Shown here: piece by piece, positions 26,908 through 35,339 of the stretch | Numbering within the stretch: position 1 is the first letter of the stretch | How the letters are laid out: each line of letters begins with the position of its first letter | Source of the DNA: Actinomycetospora sp. TBRC 11914 | GTDB lineage: Bacteria; Actinomycetota; Actinomycetes; Mycobacteriales; Pseudonocardiaceae | Assembly (NCBI RefSeq): GCF_012933465.1 | Contig: NZ_JABBND010000029.1 | Span: 1-60,222, forward strand | Reading direction: 5' to 3' | DNA length: 60,222 bases | Position numbers and translations under genes: made by a program | Notes under the pieces: model-generated | Databases searched by the model: none | Told to the model about the DNA's origin: nothing | The model's input: the letters and a program-made list of their open reading frames with translations, nothing else

Positions 26908-29562
26908 CTACTCGGAGAGGTACGTCGACCCGCCGATGACGACGGAGCCGAGGTCGCGGCGCCCGCTGATGCCCAACTTGCTGTAGACGACGTGCAGCAC
27001 GTTGTCGACGGTGCGCACCGAGACCACGAGGTGCTCGGCGATCGCGCGGCTCGTCATCCCGGACGCGGCCAGCGAGGCGATCTCGTGCTCCCGCCGCGTC
27101 AGCTCCGAGGAGGAGTCGAGGTCCCCGAGGGCGGGGGTGCGGGCACCCTCGCACTCCTGCGCCCAGGCCCGTGCCCGGAGCGCGCTGGCGTTCCCGCCGC
27201 CGCGGACGCCGCGCGCGCGGTGGAGCGCGCTCGCCTGGGCCGCGGCCTCGGCCGCGAAGAGCCGGGCGCCGAGGGCCGCGAAGCCGTCGGCCGCGCGGTC
27301 CAGCGCGGCCGCGTCGGCGGCGGCGTGGGCCCGGGCGTGGTCGACGAAGGCGGCGGCGAGCGGACCGTCCGCGCCGGTCGCCGCCGACTCGAGCCGGTCG
27401 GCGACCGGCAGCGTCGTCCCCAGCCGCACCGCGGTGTGCAGGGCGACGAGGTGGGCCTGGAGCAGCCCGTCGCGCTCCGCGTGGTCCGCCGCGGCCAGGC
27501 ACGCCCGCTCGGCCTCCCGCAGGCGGCCGCCCGCCACCGCGGTCCACACCGGCGCCAGCCCGGCCCACGGGGCGTAGGCGTTGCCGCCCTCGCCGAGCAC
27601 GCGCTGCAGCTGGCGGGACGCGTGGGGGACGCCGTCGAGGTCGCCCGTCACGACGGCGGACTGGATGATCTCCGACCACAGCACGACGAGCAGCGGGAGC
27701 CCGTCCGGACGGACCCCCGTCGTGGCGTCGCGCAGCCAGCGCAGCGAGGTGCGCATGGTGCCGCGCAGCCCCGCGGTGACCCCCAGCCACCCCGCGTGGA
27801 GCGCCTTGGCCGTCGCGTGGCCGTCCGCCACGGCGCGCTGGTAGCCCTCCCGGGCCAACCGCTCGGCCTCGTCGAGCCGGCCGGTGAACACGTGCGACTC
27901 GCAGCAGCCGGTGTCCAGCTGCAGGTGCGCCCACTCCGTCGTGAGCCCGAGCGGCGGCGGGGTCGCCGCGACGGCCTCCCGGGCCTGCACGGCCACGCGC
28001 ACGGTGACGTCGTGGCGGCCCGTGCGCCGCAGCGCCGCCGACGCCACGGCGAGCGCCTGCAGCCGGGTGGCGTCGACCGCGCCGTCCACGCCCCGCAGGT
28101 CCGCGGCCAGCTGGAGCGTCTGCTTGGCGCCGTCGTACGGGGGGAACAGCGCGGCGTCGAGCGCCGCGAGCTCCGGGGCGGCCTGGTCGTCGGGGGGCTC
28201 GGGGCTCAGGTCGCGCAGCACGGTGGCGGCCCGCGCCGGGAGGCCGAGGCCCCAATAGAGGTTGGTGACCCGCGTGACCGCGAGCTCGGTCCGGCGCTGC
28301 GGGTCCTCGTCGCGGAACCACAGGCCCGCGAACAGGTCCTCCGCCTCCGCGGAACGCCCGAGCCCGATGAGGACCTGCCCGAGCACGACCGAGGCCGCGT
28401 AGCCGCCGCCCTGCTCGACGGCGGCGCGGGCCAGCCGCTCCGCCGCGCCGTAGTCGACCTTCATCGTGCTCTCGGCCGCCACCCGCAACATCTCGGCGTC
28501 CGTCGGCAGGCCGGCGGCGAGCCGCCACGTCACCGCGCGCAGCCGGTCGCCGGAGCGGCGGACGCCGGCCGCCTCGAGGCTCTCGGCGAGCTGGCGGTAC
28601 ACCGTCTTCTCGCGCCGCGGCGACGTCCGCTGGCGCAGCACCTCGCCGTAGAGGGGATGGGCCAGCCGCAGCTCCACCCGGCGGTCCTGGCGCTCGGAGA
28701 CGACGAGCCCCTTCCGCTCCACCGCCGACAGGGCGTCGGGTCCCACGACCCGCTCCGGGGTGTCCGCGCCGAGGGGCTCGCCGAAGGCCAGCAGCTCGAG
28801 CACGGCCTGCTCGTCGGCCTCGAGCGAGCCCATGCGGGCGTCGATGAGCTCGGTCAGCCGCGGGGACGGCACGAGGGGGCCCTTCCACCGCCAGACGTCG
28901 GCGTCGCGCCCCAGCGCACCGCTGGCGAGACCGCCCTCGACGAGCTCGCGGAGGAACAGCATGTTGCCCAGGCTGAGCTCCCACAGGTGGTGCAGCGTGG
29001 CCCCGTCCACCTGCCCGTCGAGGACCTGGCGCACCAGCTCGTCGGACTGCGCCCGCGCCAGCCCGTGGATGTCGATCCGCTCGGCGAGCCCTTCCTTCCA
29101 GAGCGCGAAGATCGGGTCGGGCACGGTCACCCCGGTGCGGGCCGTGATCACGACGCTCGCGGCCCCGGTGACCGCCAGGTGGTGGATGAGCGCCGCCGAG
29201 GTCGCGTCGAGCAGGTGGGCGTCGTCGACCGCGAGGACGAGCCGCCGCCCGGCCGCGCCGTCGACGAGGTGCCGCGCGATGTTGGGCAGGAGGTGGACGG
29301 CGTGCGAGCCCGGGCCGTCCCACGCCGCGAGCAGCTGGCCCATCGCGCCGAGCGGGATGCCCGACGCCGAGCGGGTGGCCATCACCCAGCGCACCGCGGC
29401 GCCGCCGGACTCGGCGTGCTCGGCCACGGCGCGGGCCAGGCGGGTCTTCCCCACCCCCGGCGGGCCCACGAGGACGACGCCGGTGAGCTGCCCGTCGCCG
29501 AGGGCCTTCCGCACGGCCGCGAGCTCGCGCTCGCGTCCGACGAAGGGCCACTGCCGCGCCAT
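26908..29562 (-). CDS. LuxR-family (LAL/STAND) transcriptional regulator
   Basis: An 884-residue large ATP-binding LuxR regulator. It has Walker A GPPGVGKT at residues 33-40, Walker B LVLAVDDAHLL near 110, and a long TPR-like helical middle (about 380-790) that usually senses a signal or partner. A C-terminal LuxR helix-turn-helix lies at about 818-870 (ELTRREHEIASLAASGMTSRAIAEHLVVSVRTVDNVLHVVYSKLGI). ATG at 29560-29562 has GGGAG upstream. It is transcribed toward the ini-like operon. Palindromes related to GAGTAG-n4-CTACTC lie both upstream of it and before the operon, suggesting it activates the operon and controls itself. Confidence 0.92.
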   Translation of the reverse strand: MARQWPFVGRERELAAVRKALGDGQLTGVVLVGPPGVGKTRLARAVAEHAESGGAAVRWVMATRSASGIPLGAMGQLLAAWDGPGSHAVHLLPNIARHLVDGAAGRRLVLAVDDAHLLDATSAALIHHLAVTGAASVVITARTGVTVPDPIFALWKEGLAERIDIHGLARAQSDELVRQVLDGQVDGATLHHLWELSLGNMLFLRELVEGGLASGALGRDADVWRWKGPLVPSPRLTELIDARMGSLEADEQAVLELLAFGEPLGADTPERVVGPDALSAVERKGLVVSERQDRRVELRLAHPLYGEVLRQRTSPRREKTVYRQLAESLEAAGVRRSGDRLRAVTWRLAAGLPTDAEMLRVAAESTMKVDYGAAERLARAAVEQGGGYAASVVLGQVLIGLGRSAEAEDLFAGLWFRDEDPQRRTELAVTRVTNLYWGLGLPARAATVLRDLSPEPPDDQAAPELAALDAALFPPYDGAKQTLQLAADLRGVDGAVDATRLQALAVASAALRRTGRHDVTVRVAVQAREAVAATPPPLGLTTEWAHLQLDTGCCESHVFTGRLDEAERLAREGYQRAVADGHATAKALHAGWLGVTAGLRGTMRTSLRWLRDATTGVRPDGLPLLVVLWSEIIQSAVVTGDLDGVPHASRQLQRVLGEGGNAYAPWAGLAPVWTAVAGGRLREAERACLAAADHAERDGLLQAHLVALHTAVRLGTTLPVADRLESAATGADGPLAAAFVDHARAHAAADAAALDRAADGFAALGARLFAAEAAAQASALHRARGVRGGGNASALRARAWAQECEGARTPALGDLDSSSELTRREHEIASLAASGMTSRAIAEHLVVSVRTVDNVLHVVYSKLGISGRRDLGSVVIGGSTYLSE

Positions 29563-29893
29563 GCCCGTCTCCCGGTGCGTGGGCCGGGAGGTCGCCGGTC
29601 CCGACCGCGAGGCCGGATCCGGACCGCTCCCAGCGGGTCCGAACGAGTGAGAGGCACACCGTGTCGCATCGCGGGCGTGGTGGTCGACAGTAGTCGACTA
29701 CGCAAAAAGCGTCATCCGACGAGAATGCGGGCCCGTTTTCCGCCTGTATGCGACCTTTGTCCGTCTCCCGAGGACCGGTCCCGCGGGAAAACGAGTAGTT
29801 CCGACCGCCGAACCGAGTACCGGGAACACGGGCCACCCGCGGGGGCGGCCCCGAACAATGGGCGGTCGACCACCGGAGGTCTCGGGAGGGACC
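29563..29893. other. 331-bp divergent intergenic region
   Basis: Separates the LuxR/LAL gene (minus) from the exported-protein gene (plus). It holds the palindrome at 29690-29701, single GAGTAG (29790-29795) and GAGTAC half-site-like words, and GGGAGGGACC before the plus-strand ATG. No open frame with gene-like character is seen in it. Confidence 0.7.
29690..29701. promoter_or_regulatory. GTAG-n4-CTAC palindrome upstream of LuxR gene
   Basis: GTAGTCGACTAC is a perfect 12-bp palindrome with the same GTAG-4-CTAC core and spacing as the two operon boxes, 128 bp before the LuxR/LAL ATG. Candidate autoregulatory site. Confidence 0.6.
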
Positions 29894-30538
29894 ATGTTCC
29901 GCGCCCCCATCCTCACCCTCGCCGCCGTCGTCGTGCTCGGCCTCGTCCTGATCGGTGTCGACATGGCGGTGCAGCCGCCGGCCGCCCCGCCGACGCCCGC
30001 CGCGTCGGCTGCGGCCCCACCCCCGGCCGCGGCCGCGGCCACCGCGGCGGTCCCGCCTCCCGCGGACTTCCCGGCGCAGGTCCGCTACGTCGGGGACGTG
30101 ACCGCCCAGGGCACGACGATCCCGATCGCGGTGACGGTGGACGGCGGCCGCGCCAAGGCCTACGTCTGCGACGGGCGCCACGTGGAGGCGTGGCTGCAGG
30201 GCACCGCCGCGGCGGGTGCGCTCGATGCCTCGGGCCGCCGGGGCAACCACCTCACCGGCCACCTCGACGGCGACCGCCTCACCGGCACCGTCCACGTCGC
30301 CGGGCTCCCGGACGCGCCGTTCACGGCCTCCCCGGCGACCGGGACGCGGACCGGGATCTACCGGCAGAGCGTGTCGGGACGCACCTCCGGCTGGATCGTC
30401 CGGGGCGACGGCGGGCAGGTCGGGCTCAGCCACGACGGGACCGGGGCGCTCGCCCCCGCGCCCCCGCTGCCGGACGGCCCGCTGCCCGCCGGGGTCGGAC
30501 CCGTGGACGGCACCACCGACGTGCTCGCCGCGCCGTGA
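29894..30538 (+). CDS. Exported protein with Pro/Ala linker, unknown function
   Basis: 214 residues from the ATG at 29894 (GGGAGGG 3 nt upstream). An N-terminal membrane helix (ILTLAAVVVLGLVLIGVDMAV, residues about 5-25) is followed by a Pro/Ala linker to about residue 55. A beta-rich extracytoplasmic domain follows (VRYVGDVTAQGTTIPIAVTVDGGRAKAYVCDGRHVEAWLQG; later HLTGHLDGDRLTGTV). I do not know the family. It lies 17 bp before the DUF6529-like gene, in what looks like a three-gene electron-transfer cassette with the Rieske protein. Confidence 0.8.
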   Translation: MFRAPILTLAAVVVLGLVLIGVDMAVQPPAAPPTPAASAAAPPPAAAAATAAVPPPADFPAQVRYVGDVTAQGTTIPIAVTVDGGRAKAYVCDGRHVEAWLQGTAAAGALDASGRRGNHLTGHLDGDRLTGTVHVAGLPDAPFTASPATGTRTGIYRQSVSGRTSGWIVRGDGGQVGLSHDGTGALAPAPPLPDGPLPAGVGPVDGTTDVLAAP

Positions 30539-30555
30539 CCACCGGAGGAGCCAGC

Positions 30556-31167
30556 ATGAGCAGCCGCGCCGACACCCCGCCCGCCGACGACGACGCCCCG
30601 ACCGGCCCCGTCGGACCGTTCCCCCGCACGCAGCCCGGGCCACGGGCTCCGGCCCTCCTCGTCCCGGTGCTCGGCGGGATCGCGCTCGCCGTGGTCCTCG
30701 GCGTCTACGGACGCCTGCACGAGCCCGGCGCGGTCGCGGTGAACGTCGCCGGCTTCTCCGGGCCCGCGTACGTCAAGGCGTGGCTCACGACGGTGGCCGT
30801 GCTGCTCGCCGTCGTGCAGCTCGTCTCGGCCCTGAACATGTACGGACGGATCGGCGCCGGCTCGCCGTCCTGGGTCTCGACGCTCCACCGCTGGTCGGGC
30901 CGGTTCGCGGTCCTGGTCACGGTCCCGGTCGTCGTGCACTGCCTCTACGCCTTCGGGTTCGCCTACGACAGCCCGCGGGTGCTGGTGCACTCCGTGGCCG
31001 GCTGCCTGTTCTACGGCGCGTTCGCCACCAAGATGCTGGCGCTGCCCCGCCGCGACCTGCCCGCCGTGGCGCTGCCGGTGATCGGCGGCCTCGTCTTCAC
31101 CGCCCTGGTGGCGCTGTGGCTGACCGCCGCGCTCTGGCTGTTCACGACCCGGGGGCTGCACCTGTGA
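30556..31167 (+). CDS. DUF6529-like multi-helix membrane protein
   Basis: 203 residues with five hydrophobic segments: after a Pro-rich N-terminus, about residues 40-58, 75-97, 113-133, 141-160 and 170-195. Histidines sit in or next to helices (LHRWSGRF, VVVHCLYAFGF, VLVHSVAGCLF), the arrangement expected of a b-type cytochrome. That makes heme binding a reasonable inference. The whole resembles the DUF6529 proteins of actinomycetes that occur beside Rieske genes. ATG at 30556 has GGAGGAG upstream. Its stop overlaps the Rieske start (GTGA), so the two are coupled. Confidence 0.82.
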   Translation: MSSRADTPPADDDAPTGPVGPFPRTQPGPRAPALLVPVLGGIALAVVLGVYGRLHEPGAVAVNVAGFSGPAYVKAWLTTVAVLLAVVQLVSALNMYGRIGAGSPSWVSTLHRWSGRFAVLVTVPVVVHCLYAFGFAYDSPRVLVHSVAGCLFYGAFATKMLALPRRDLPAVALPVIGGLVFTALVALWLTAALWLFTTRGLHL

Positions 31168-31586
31168 CGCCGGACGTGCCCCACCCCGGCCGGCGCACCG
31201 TCCTGCTCGCGGCCTGTGCCGGGCTCGCCGCGTGCGGCGCGGCGGCCTGCGCCGAGTACGGCTCGGGGGCGCCGCCGCCCGCCGCGCCGCCGGCCGCCGG
31301 TCCGGCCGGCATCGCGGGCGCCACCGTGCCCGTCGGCGGGGGCGTCGTGCTCGCCGACCGCGGCGTCGTCGTCACCCAGCCCGTCGCCGGGACGTTCGCC
31401 GCCTTCGGCACGACGTGCCCCCACCAGGGCTGCTCGGTGGACACCGTCGCGGACGGCACGATCACCTGCCCGTGCCACGGCAGCCGCTTCCGCGTCGCCG
31501 ACGGCGGCGTCGCGCAGGGGCCCGCCACCCGGGGCCTGACACCGCGGCCGGTGCGGGTGGTCGACGGGCAGGTGATCGTGGGGTGA
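31164..31586 (+). CDS. Rieske (2Fe-2S) lipoprotein
   Basis: 140 residues. The Rieske cluster motifs are CPHQGC and CPCHGS (C-x-H ... C-x2-H), spaced as usual. The N-terminus has RR followed by a hydrophobic stretch and a lipobox-like LAAC, suggesting Tat export and lipid anchoring outside the membrane. The domain from GATVPVGGGVVLADRGVVVTQP to the C-terminus is complete. The GTG start overlaps the DUF6529-like stop. Together with that cytochrome-like partner it could form a small electron-transfer module; the donor and acceptor are unknown. Confidence 0.93.
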   Translation: MTPDVPHPGRRTVLLAACAGLAACGAAACAEYGSGAPPPAAPPAAGPAGIAGATVPVGGGVVLADRGVVVTQPVAGTFAAFGTTCPHQGCSVDTVADGTITCPCHGSRFRVADGGVAQGPATRGLTPRPVRVVDGQVIVG

Positions 31587-31590
31587 GGGC

Positions 31591-33111
31591 TCAGGTCGGG
31601 CGGGCGACCTCCTCGGACGCGGCCCGGGGCGACGCGGCGTTCTGGCGTCGCACGAGCGCGTAGGCGGCGAGGCCGAGCACGACGACCACCACGACGGCGA
31701 GCGGCGCCGACCACTGCAGCACCCAGCTGCTCCCGTCGGGGTCGTACACGGCCTGGCGGGGCCAGCCGATGTTCACCAGCAGGAAGACGCCGAACACCAC
31801 CGCGACCACGTTGACCGGCAGCCCCCAGCGGCCCAGCGAGAAGTGCGCCGGGTCGGGCCGGTGGTCCGGCGAGCGCCGCAGCCGGTGCCAGAGGCGGGGC
31901 ACGGTGACGAACAGGTAGGCCAGGTAGACGATCACCACCGAGATCGACGTGACCGAGGTGAACACCGAGGTCTGTCCCAGGTTGATCAGCAGCACCGCGA
32001 TGGAGAGCACCCCGACGGCGACCCCGGACCAGATCGGCGTCCTCGTCCGGGGCGAGACGTGGGCCAGGGTCCGGGCGAACGGCAGCCGACCGTCGCGGGC
32101 CATGGAGAACATCACGCGGGTCGCGGAGGCCGCGATCGCCAGTGCCGCGGAGAAGATCGACACCGCGACGATCCCGAGCACGATCCGGCCGAGGACGTCC
32201 CCGAGCTGCGAGGTCACCACCCACGCGATGCCGGTGCTCGACAGCTCCGGCGCGGCCAGGTCCGGCGCCGCGACGAGCGCGGCGAGGATGAGCAGCAGAC
32301 CCCCGACCCCGGAGATGAGCATGCAGCGCACGATCGCCTGCGGGGCCGTCCGCCGCGGGTCGCCGGTCTCCTCGGACAGCTCGGCCGCCGAGTCGAACCC
32401 GTACATCACGTAGGCGGCCATGAGCATCGAGGCGAGGAACGGCCAGACGTAGGAGCCGTCGCCCTGCACGCCGTTCGTCTCGAACACCACCTCCGGGCCG
32501 CGCTGGGCGTGGACGAACAGCAGCACGACGACGACCAGCACCCCGACGATCTCGATGGTCACCCCGGTGCGGGTCACCACCGCCATGCGGGTCACCCCGA
32601 ACGAGGCGATGACGATGCAGAGCGCGATGCAGATCGAGCCCAGGACGATGGCGTTGAGCGCGCCCGTCGGCGACGTCGGGTCCGGGTCGCCACCGACGAG
32701 CTGGAACCCGCTCCACACCTCGGGCAGCACGGCCTGGAGCGCGATCGCGATGGCCGCCACCGACACGATGTAGCCGATCTGCATGAGCCAGCCCGCCATC
32801 CAGCCCACCGGGTCGTTGGAGACCCGCCGTGACCACTGGTAGATCGCGCCGGCGATCGGATAGGTCGCGGCCAGCTCGGCGAAGACCAGGCAGACGCAGA
32901 ACTGGCCGACGAACACGATCGGCCAGGTCCAGATGTAGGCGGGGCCGCCGAAGCCGTAGCCGATGATGAAGAGCTGGAAGACGGTCGTCAGGATCGAGAC
33001 GAACGAGAACCCGGACGCGAACGAGGCGAAGGGGCCCAGCCCGCGGTGGAGCTGCTGGGCGTAGCCCAGGCCCGTGAGGTCTCCGGCGTCGCGTTCCTCG
33101 AGTGCGGTCAT
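31591..33111 (-). CDS. APC-family permease coupled to guanidine hydrolase
   Basis: A 506-residue amino acid-polyamine-organocation transporter with 12 hydrophobic segments. It has the helix-1 glycine-rich unwound region (FASFASGFSFVSI), AATYPIAGAIYQWSRRVSND after helix 2 and the helix-6 region MYGFDSAAELSEETGDPRRTAPQAI. These resemble the GABA/choline-type branch (Bat1/UGA4-like). Its ATG overlaps the stop of the guanidine hydrolase-like gene (ATGA), and the pair lies under a guanidine-I riboswitch. Uptake of guanidine or a guanidino compound is therefore the best inference; the substrate is untested. Confidence 0.9.
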   Translation of the reverse strand: MTALEERDAGDLTGLGYAQQLHRGLGPFASFASGFSFVSILTTVFQLFIIGYGFGGPAYIWTWPIVFVGQFCVCLVFAELAATYPIAGAIYQWSRRVSNDPVGWMAGWLMQIGYIVSVAAIAIALQAVLPEVWSGFQLVGGDPDPTSPTGALNAIVLGSICIALCIVIASFGVTRMAVVTRTGVTIEIVGVLVVVVLLFVHAQRGPEVVFETNGVQGDGSYVWPFLASMLMAAYVMYGFDSAAELSEETGDPRRTAPQAIVRCMLISGVGGLLLILAALVAAPDLAAPELSSTGIAWVVTSQLGDVLGRIVLGIVAVSIFSAALAIAASATRVMFSMARDGRLPFARTLAHVSPRTRTPIWSGVAVGVLSIAVLLINLGQTSVFTSVTSISVVIVYLAYLFVTVPRLWHRLRRSPDHRPDPAHFSLGRWGLPVNVVAVVFGVFLLVNIGWPRQAVYDPDGSSWVLQWSAPLAVVVVVVLGLAAYALVRRQNAASPRAASEEVARPT

Positions 33112-34265
33112 GCCCGCGCTCCCTTCGGGAGGTGCCCGGAGCGGACCAGGCAGCCGAGTGCGTCGACGATCACCCGGGTCGCCATGAGCGAGGTGATCTC
33201 GGCGTTGTCGTAGGGCGGGGAGCACTCGACGACCTCGATGCCGGCGAGGGGTCTGGCGTCGCAGAGCAGCTGGATGAACTTGAGGACCTCGCGGGGCAGG
33301 AAGCCGCCGGGCTCGGGCCACCCGGTGCCGGGGACGAAGGCGGCGTCGAGGCAGTCGATGTCGAAGGACAGCCAGACGGCGTCGGCGCCGTCCCAGGCGA
33401 CCTCGAGCGCCCGCTCGGCGGCGGCCTCGATCCCCATCTCGACGCAGTCGGTGACCGTCATGATCGTCGTGCCGCGGTCGCGCCCCACGGCGACGCCGGG
33501 CCGCGGCGCCTGCCAGCCGCCGATGCCGATCTGGACGAGGTTCTCCGGCGGCACGTTCGGCAGGTCGGTGGCGTGGAACCACGGCGTCGTGTGCATCCGC
33601 TCGTCGAGGTCGGTCTCCTGGGTGTCGACGTGGCGGTCGAAGTGGATGATGCCGAGGTTGCCGTCGAGGTTCTCCGCGATCCCGCGGCTCGTCGGGTAGC
33701 CGATGGAGTGGTCGCCCCCGAGGACGACCGGGAAGGCGCCGGACGCGTAGACGTGGCTGACGGCCTTGGTGATCTGGTCGAACGTCTTCTCGATGTTCGC
33801 CGGGATGGTGAACACGTCCCCGAGGTCGCACATCGTGATCGACTCGCGCAGGTCGACGCCGAGCTCGAACGAGTAGGTGCCGTAGAGCAGGGAGATGTCG
33901 CGGATGCCCTTCGGGCCGAAGCGGGTGCCGGGCCGGTAGGTGGTGCCGCCGTCGAACGGGGCGCCGAGGATCGCGACGTCGTACTCCCCGCACTGCCGGA
34001 CGTCCTCGACGAACGGCGACTTCATGAACGTCGGGATGCCGGCGAAGTGCGGCAGCTCGCCGCGGGAGAACGTCGGGATGGTGCGGTCGACGACCGAGTC
34101 GGCCGCTTCCAGCCCCAGCTCGAGGCCGCGGGCGATCTCGGCGTCGCGGGCCGTCGTCGGGAGCGTGCGCTCGATCTCGACGGCGCGGGCGGCCTCCGGG
34201 CCGTGGCGCGGGGACTTCCGGGGCGGGCCGCCGTGGGGCGCGGGGTGGTCGGGACGGAACTGCAT
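33108..34265 (-). CDS. gdmH: Ureohydrolase, guanidine hydrolase (GdmH)-like
   Basis: A 385-residue arginase-fold metallohydrolase. The metal ligands are in GGDHSIGYP, HFDRHVDTQETD and SFDIDCLD. Agmatinases have HFDAHTD where this has HFDRHVD, and this protein has an N-terminal extension of about 75 residues. Both match the nickel-dependent guanidine hydrolases, which split guanidine to urea and ammonia. A guanidine-I riboswitch directly upstream supports that assignment over agmatinase. The ATG at 34263-34265 has GGGAG 6 nt upstream, inside a switchable hairpin. Urea released could be used by the urease at 7.1-12.3 kb. No HypA/HypB-like nickel chaperone is seen here. Confidence 0.85.
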   Translation of the reverse strand: MQFRPDHPAPHGGPPRKSPRHGPEAARAVEIERTLPTTARDAEIARGLELGLEAADSVVDRTIPTFSRGELPHFAGIPTFMKSPFVEDVRQCGEYDVAILGAPFDGGTTYRPGTRFGPKGIRDISLLYGTYSFELGVDLRESITMCDLGDVFTIPANIEKTFDQITKAVSHVYASGAFPVVLGGDHSIGYPTSRGIAENLDGNLGIIHFDRHVDTQETDLDERMHTTPWFHATDLPNVPPENLVQIGIGGWQAPRPGVAVGRDRGTTIMTVTDCVEMGIEAAAERALEVAWDGADAVWLSFDIDCLDAAFVPGTGWPEPGGFLPREVLKFIQLLCDARPLAGIEVVECSPPYDNAEITSLMATRVIVDALGCLVRSGHLPKGARA

Positions 34266-34294
34266 GGGGTGCTCCCGGGGACGATCCGACTGGT

Positions 34295-34410
34295 CGTCTC
34301 CCGGGCTTTTGTCCCGCCGTGGAACGCGGCGGTGGCCGCGCCTGCCCCTCTCGGTCACGGCCCGGTTCGGCGGAGCGGAACCGGCGGAACCCTAGGGGCG
34401 CTCCACCTCG
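34295..34410 (-). promoter_or_regulatory. Guanidine-I (ykkC) riboswitch
   Basis: On the minus strand the conserved aptamer blocks appear in order: CTAGGGTTCCG (34385-34395), ACCGAGAGGGG, and ACGGCGGGACAAAAGCCCGG near the 3' end, closing with GGGAGA. The class binds guanidinium and turns expression on. The 3' part can pair instead with the Shine-Dalgarno region of gdmH (34274-34284 with 34294-34305), implying translational control. Confidence 0.93.
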
Positions 34411-34494
34411 GTGTGGGTCACGGACGAGTGAACGGCGCGGGTGTGACGCTGCCTTTGCGCCGACGTTCCGTCGTCGTCAACGTCGTCGATGTCG

Positions 34495-35337
34495 TCACGA
34501 CGCGGCCGGGTTCTCCCAGGTGATCACGTCGACGACCTGGTGGAACCGGTGCTCCTCGCCCCGGACGTGCTGGGCGAGGTAGGTCCCGACGCTGCCCTCG
34601 GCCTCCATCCGCTCGAGCGGCACCGAGTCGTCGAAGACGCAGCGCTGCAGGAACCCCTCGACGACCGCGCGGTCGGTGTGCGCGACGTCGTAGTGCAGCG
34701 TCGTGACCTCGGGCCCGACCCCGGCCGCCGTGAGGGCCTGCTCCACCTGGGCCGCCGTCGTGAACGGCACCGAGGCCGGGGCGAAGGTGTCGCGGAAGGC
34801 CGCGGCGAAGCGCAGGTAGTGCGACGCGGCGGTCGCGTGGACGACCGCGCCGAAGCCGCCCGGGCGCAGCGCGGCGACCATCCGCGCGATCCCGGCGCCG
34901 ATCTCGTCCGGCGGCACCGCGTAGAGGGCGTGGGTCGCCCAGGCGACGTCGAACCCGCCGACGTCGGCGGGCAGGTCCTGGATGCGGCTGCGGTGCCGGG
35001 CGCCCACCGTGAACGGTGCCGCCAGCACCGAGCGGGCCTCGGCGAGCGAGAACGGCGAGGGGTCGAGCAGGGCGATCTCCACCGAGGTGCCGGCCACCGC
35101 GTCGGCGAGCCCCCGGCGGATGAGCTCGGCCGGGAACTTCCCGCTGCCGCACGCCACGTCCAGCACCCGGACGCGGCCGTCGACGGCGTGGGCGCGCAGG
35201 TCCGCCGCCCAGTCGCGCGCGGCGACCATCCGGCGGTAGTCCTCGAGGGCCAGGGCGTAGAAGGCCTCCATGCCCGCCCGCCCGGCCTCGGCCCAGTGGG
35301 CGAGGCTGCGCTGCTCGGTGGAGGGCGGCTCGGACAT
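34495..35337 (-). CDS. Class I SAM-dependent methyltransferase
   Basis: 280 residues from the ATG at 35335-35337. Motif I is VRVLDVACGSGKFPAELIRRG, followed by the acidic strand IALLDPSPFSLAEAR and motif IV FDVAWATHALYAVPPDEIG, the pattern of UbiE-like small-molecule methyltransferases. The C-terminal half (FAPASVPFTTAAQVEQALTAAGV) is the usual cap. The substrate is unknown. It starts 2 bp after the TMEM175-like stop, so it is the last gene of a run with HIT, histidine phosphatase and channel genes. Confidence 0.87.
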   Translation of the reverse strand: MSEPPSTEQRSLAHWAEAGRAGMEAFYALALEDYRRMVAARDWAADLRAHAVDGRVRVLDVACGSGKFPAELIRRGLADAVAGTSVEIALLDPSPFSLAEARSVLAAPFTVGARHRSRIQDLPADVGGFDVAWATHALYAVPPDEIGAGIARMVAALRPGGFGAVVHATAASHYLRFAAAFRDTFAPASVPFTTAAQVEQALTAAGVGPEVTTLHYDVAHTDRAVVEGFLQRCVFDDSVPLERMEAEGSVGTYLAQHVRGEEHRFHQVVDVITWENPAAS

Positions 35338-35339
35338 CG

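Noticed and set aside
26876..30643. Minus-strand open frame of over 1200 codons across the LuxR gene.
   Set aside because: Arg/Pro/Gly-rich shadow of the real LAL frame, made possible by the GC content. It has no domain and crosses the divergent intergenic region.
33108..34265. Plain agmatinase (SpeB) assignment.
   Set aside because: The HFDRHVD motif, the long N-terminal extension and the guanidine riboswitch fit guanidine hydrolase better, though enzyme proof is lacking.
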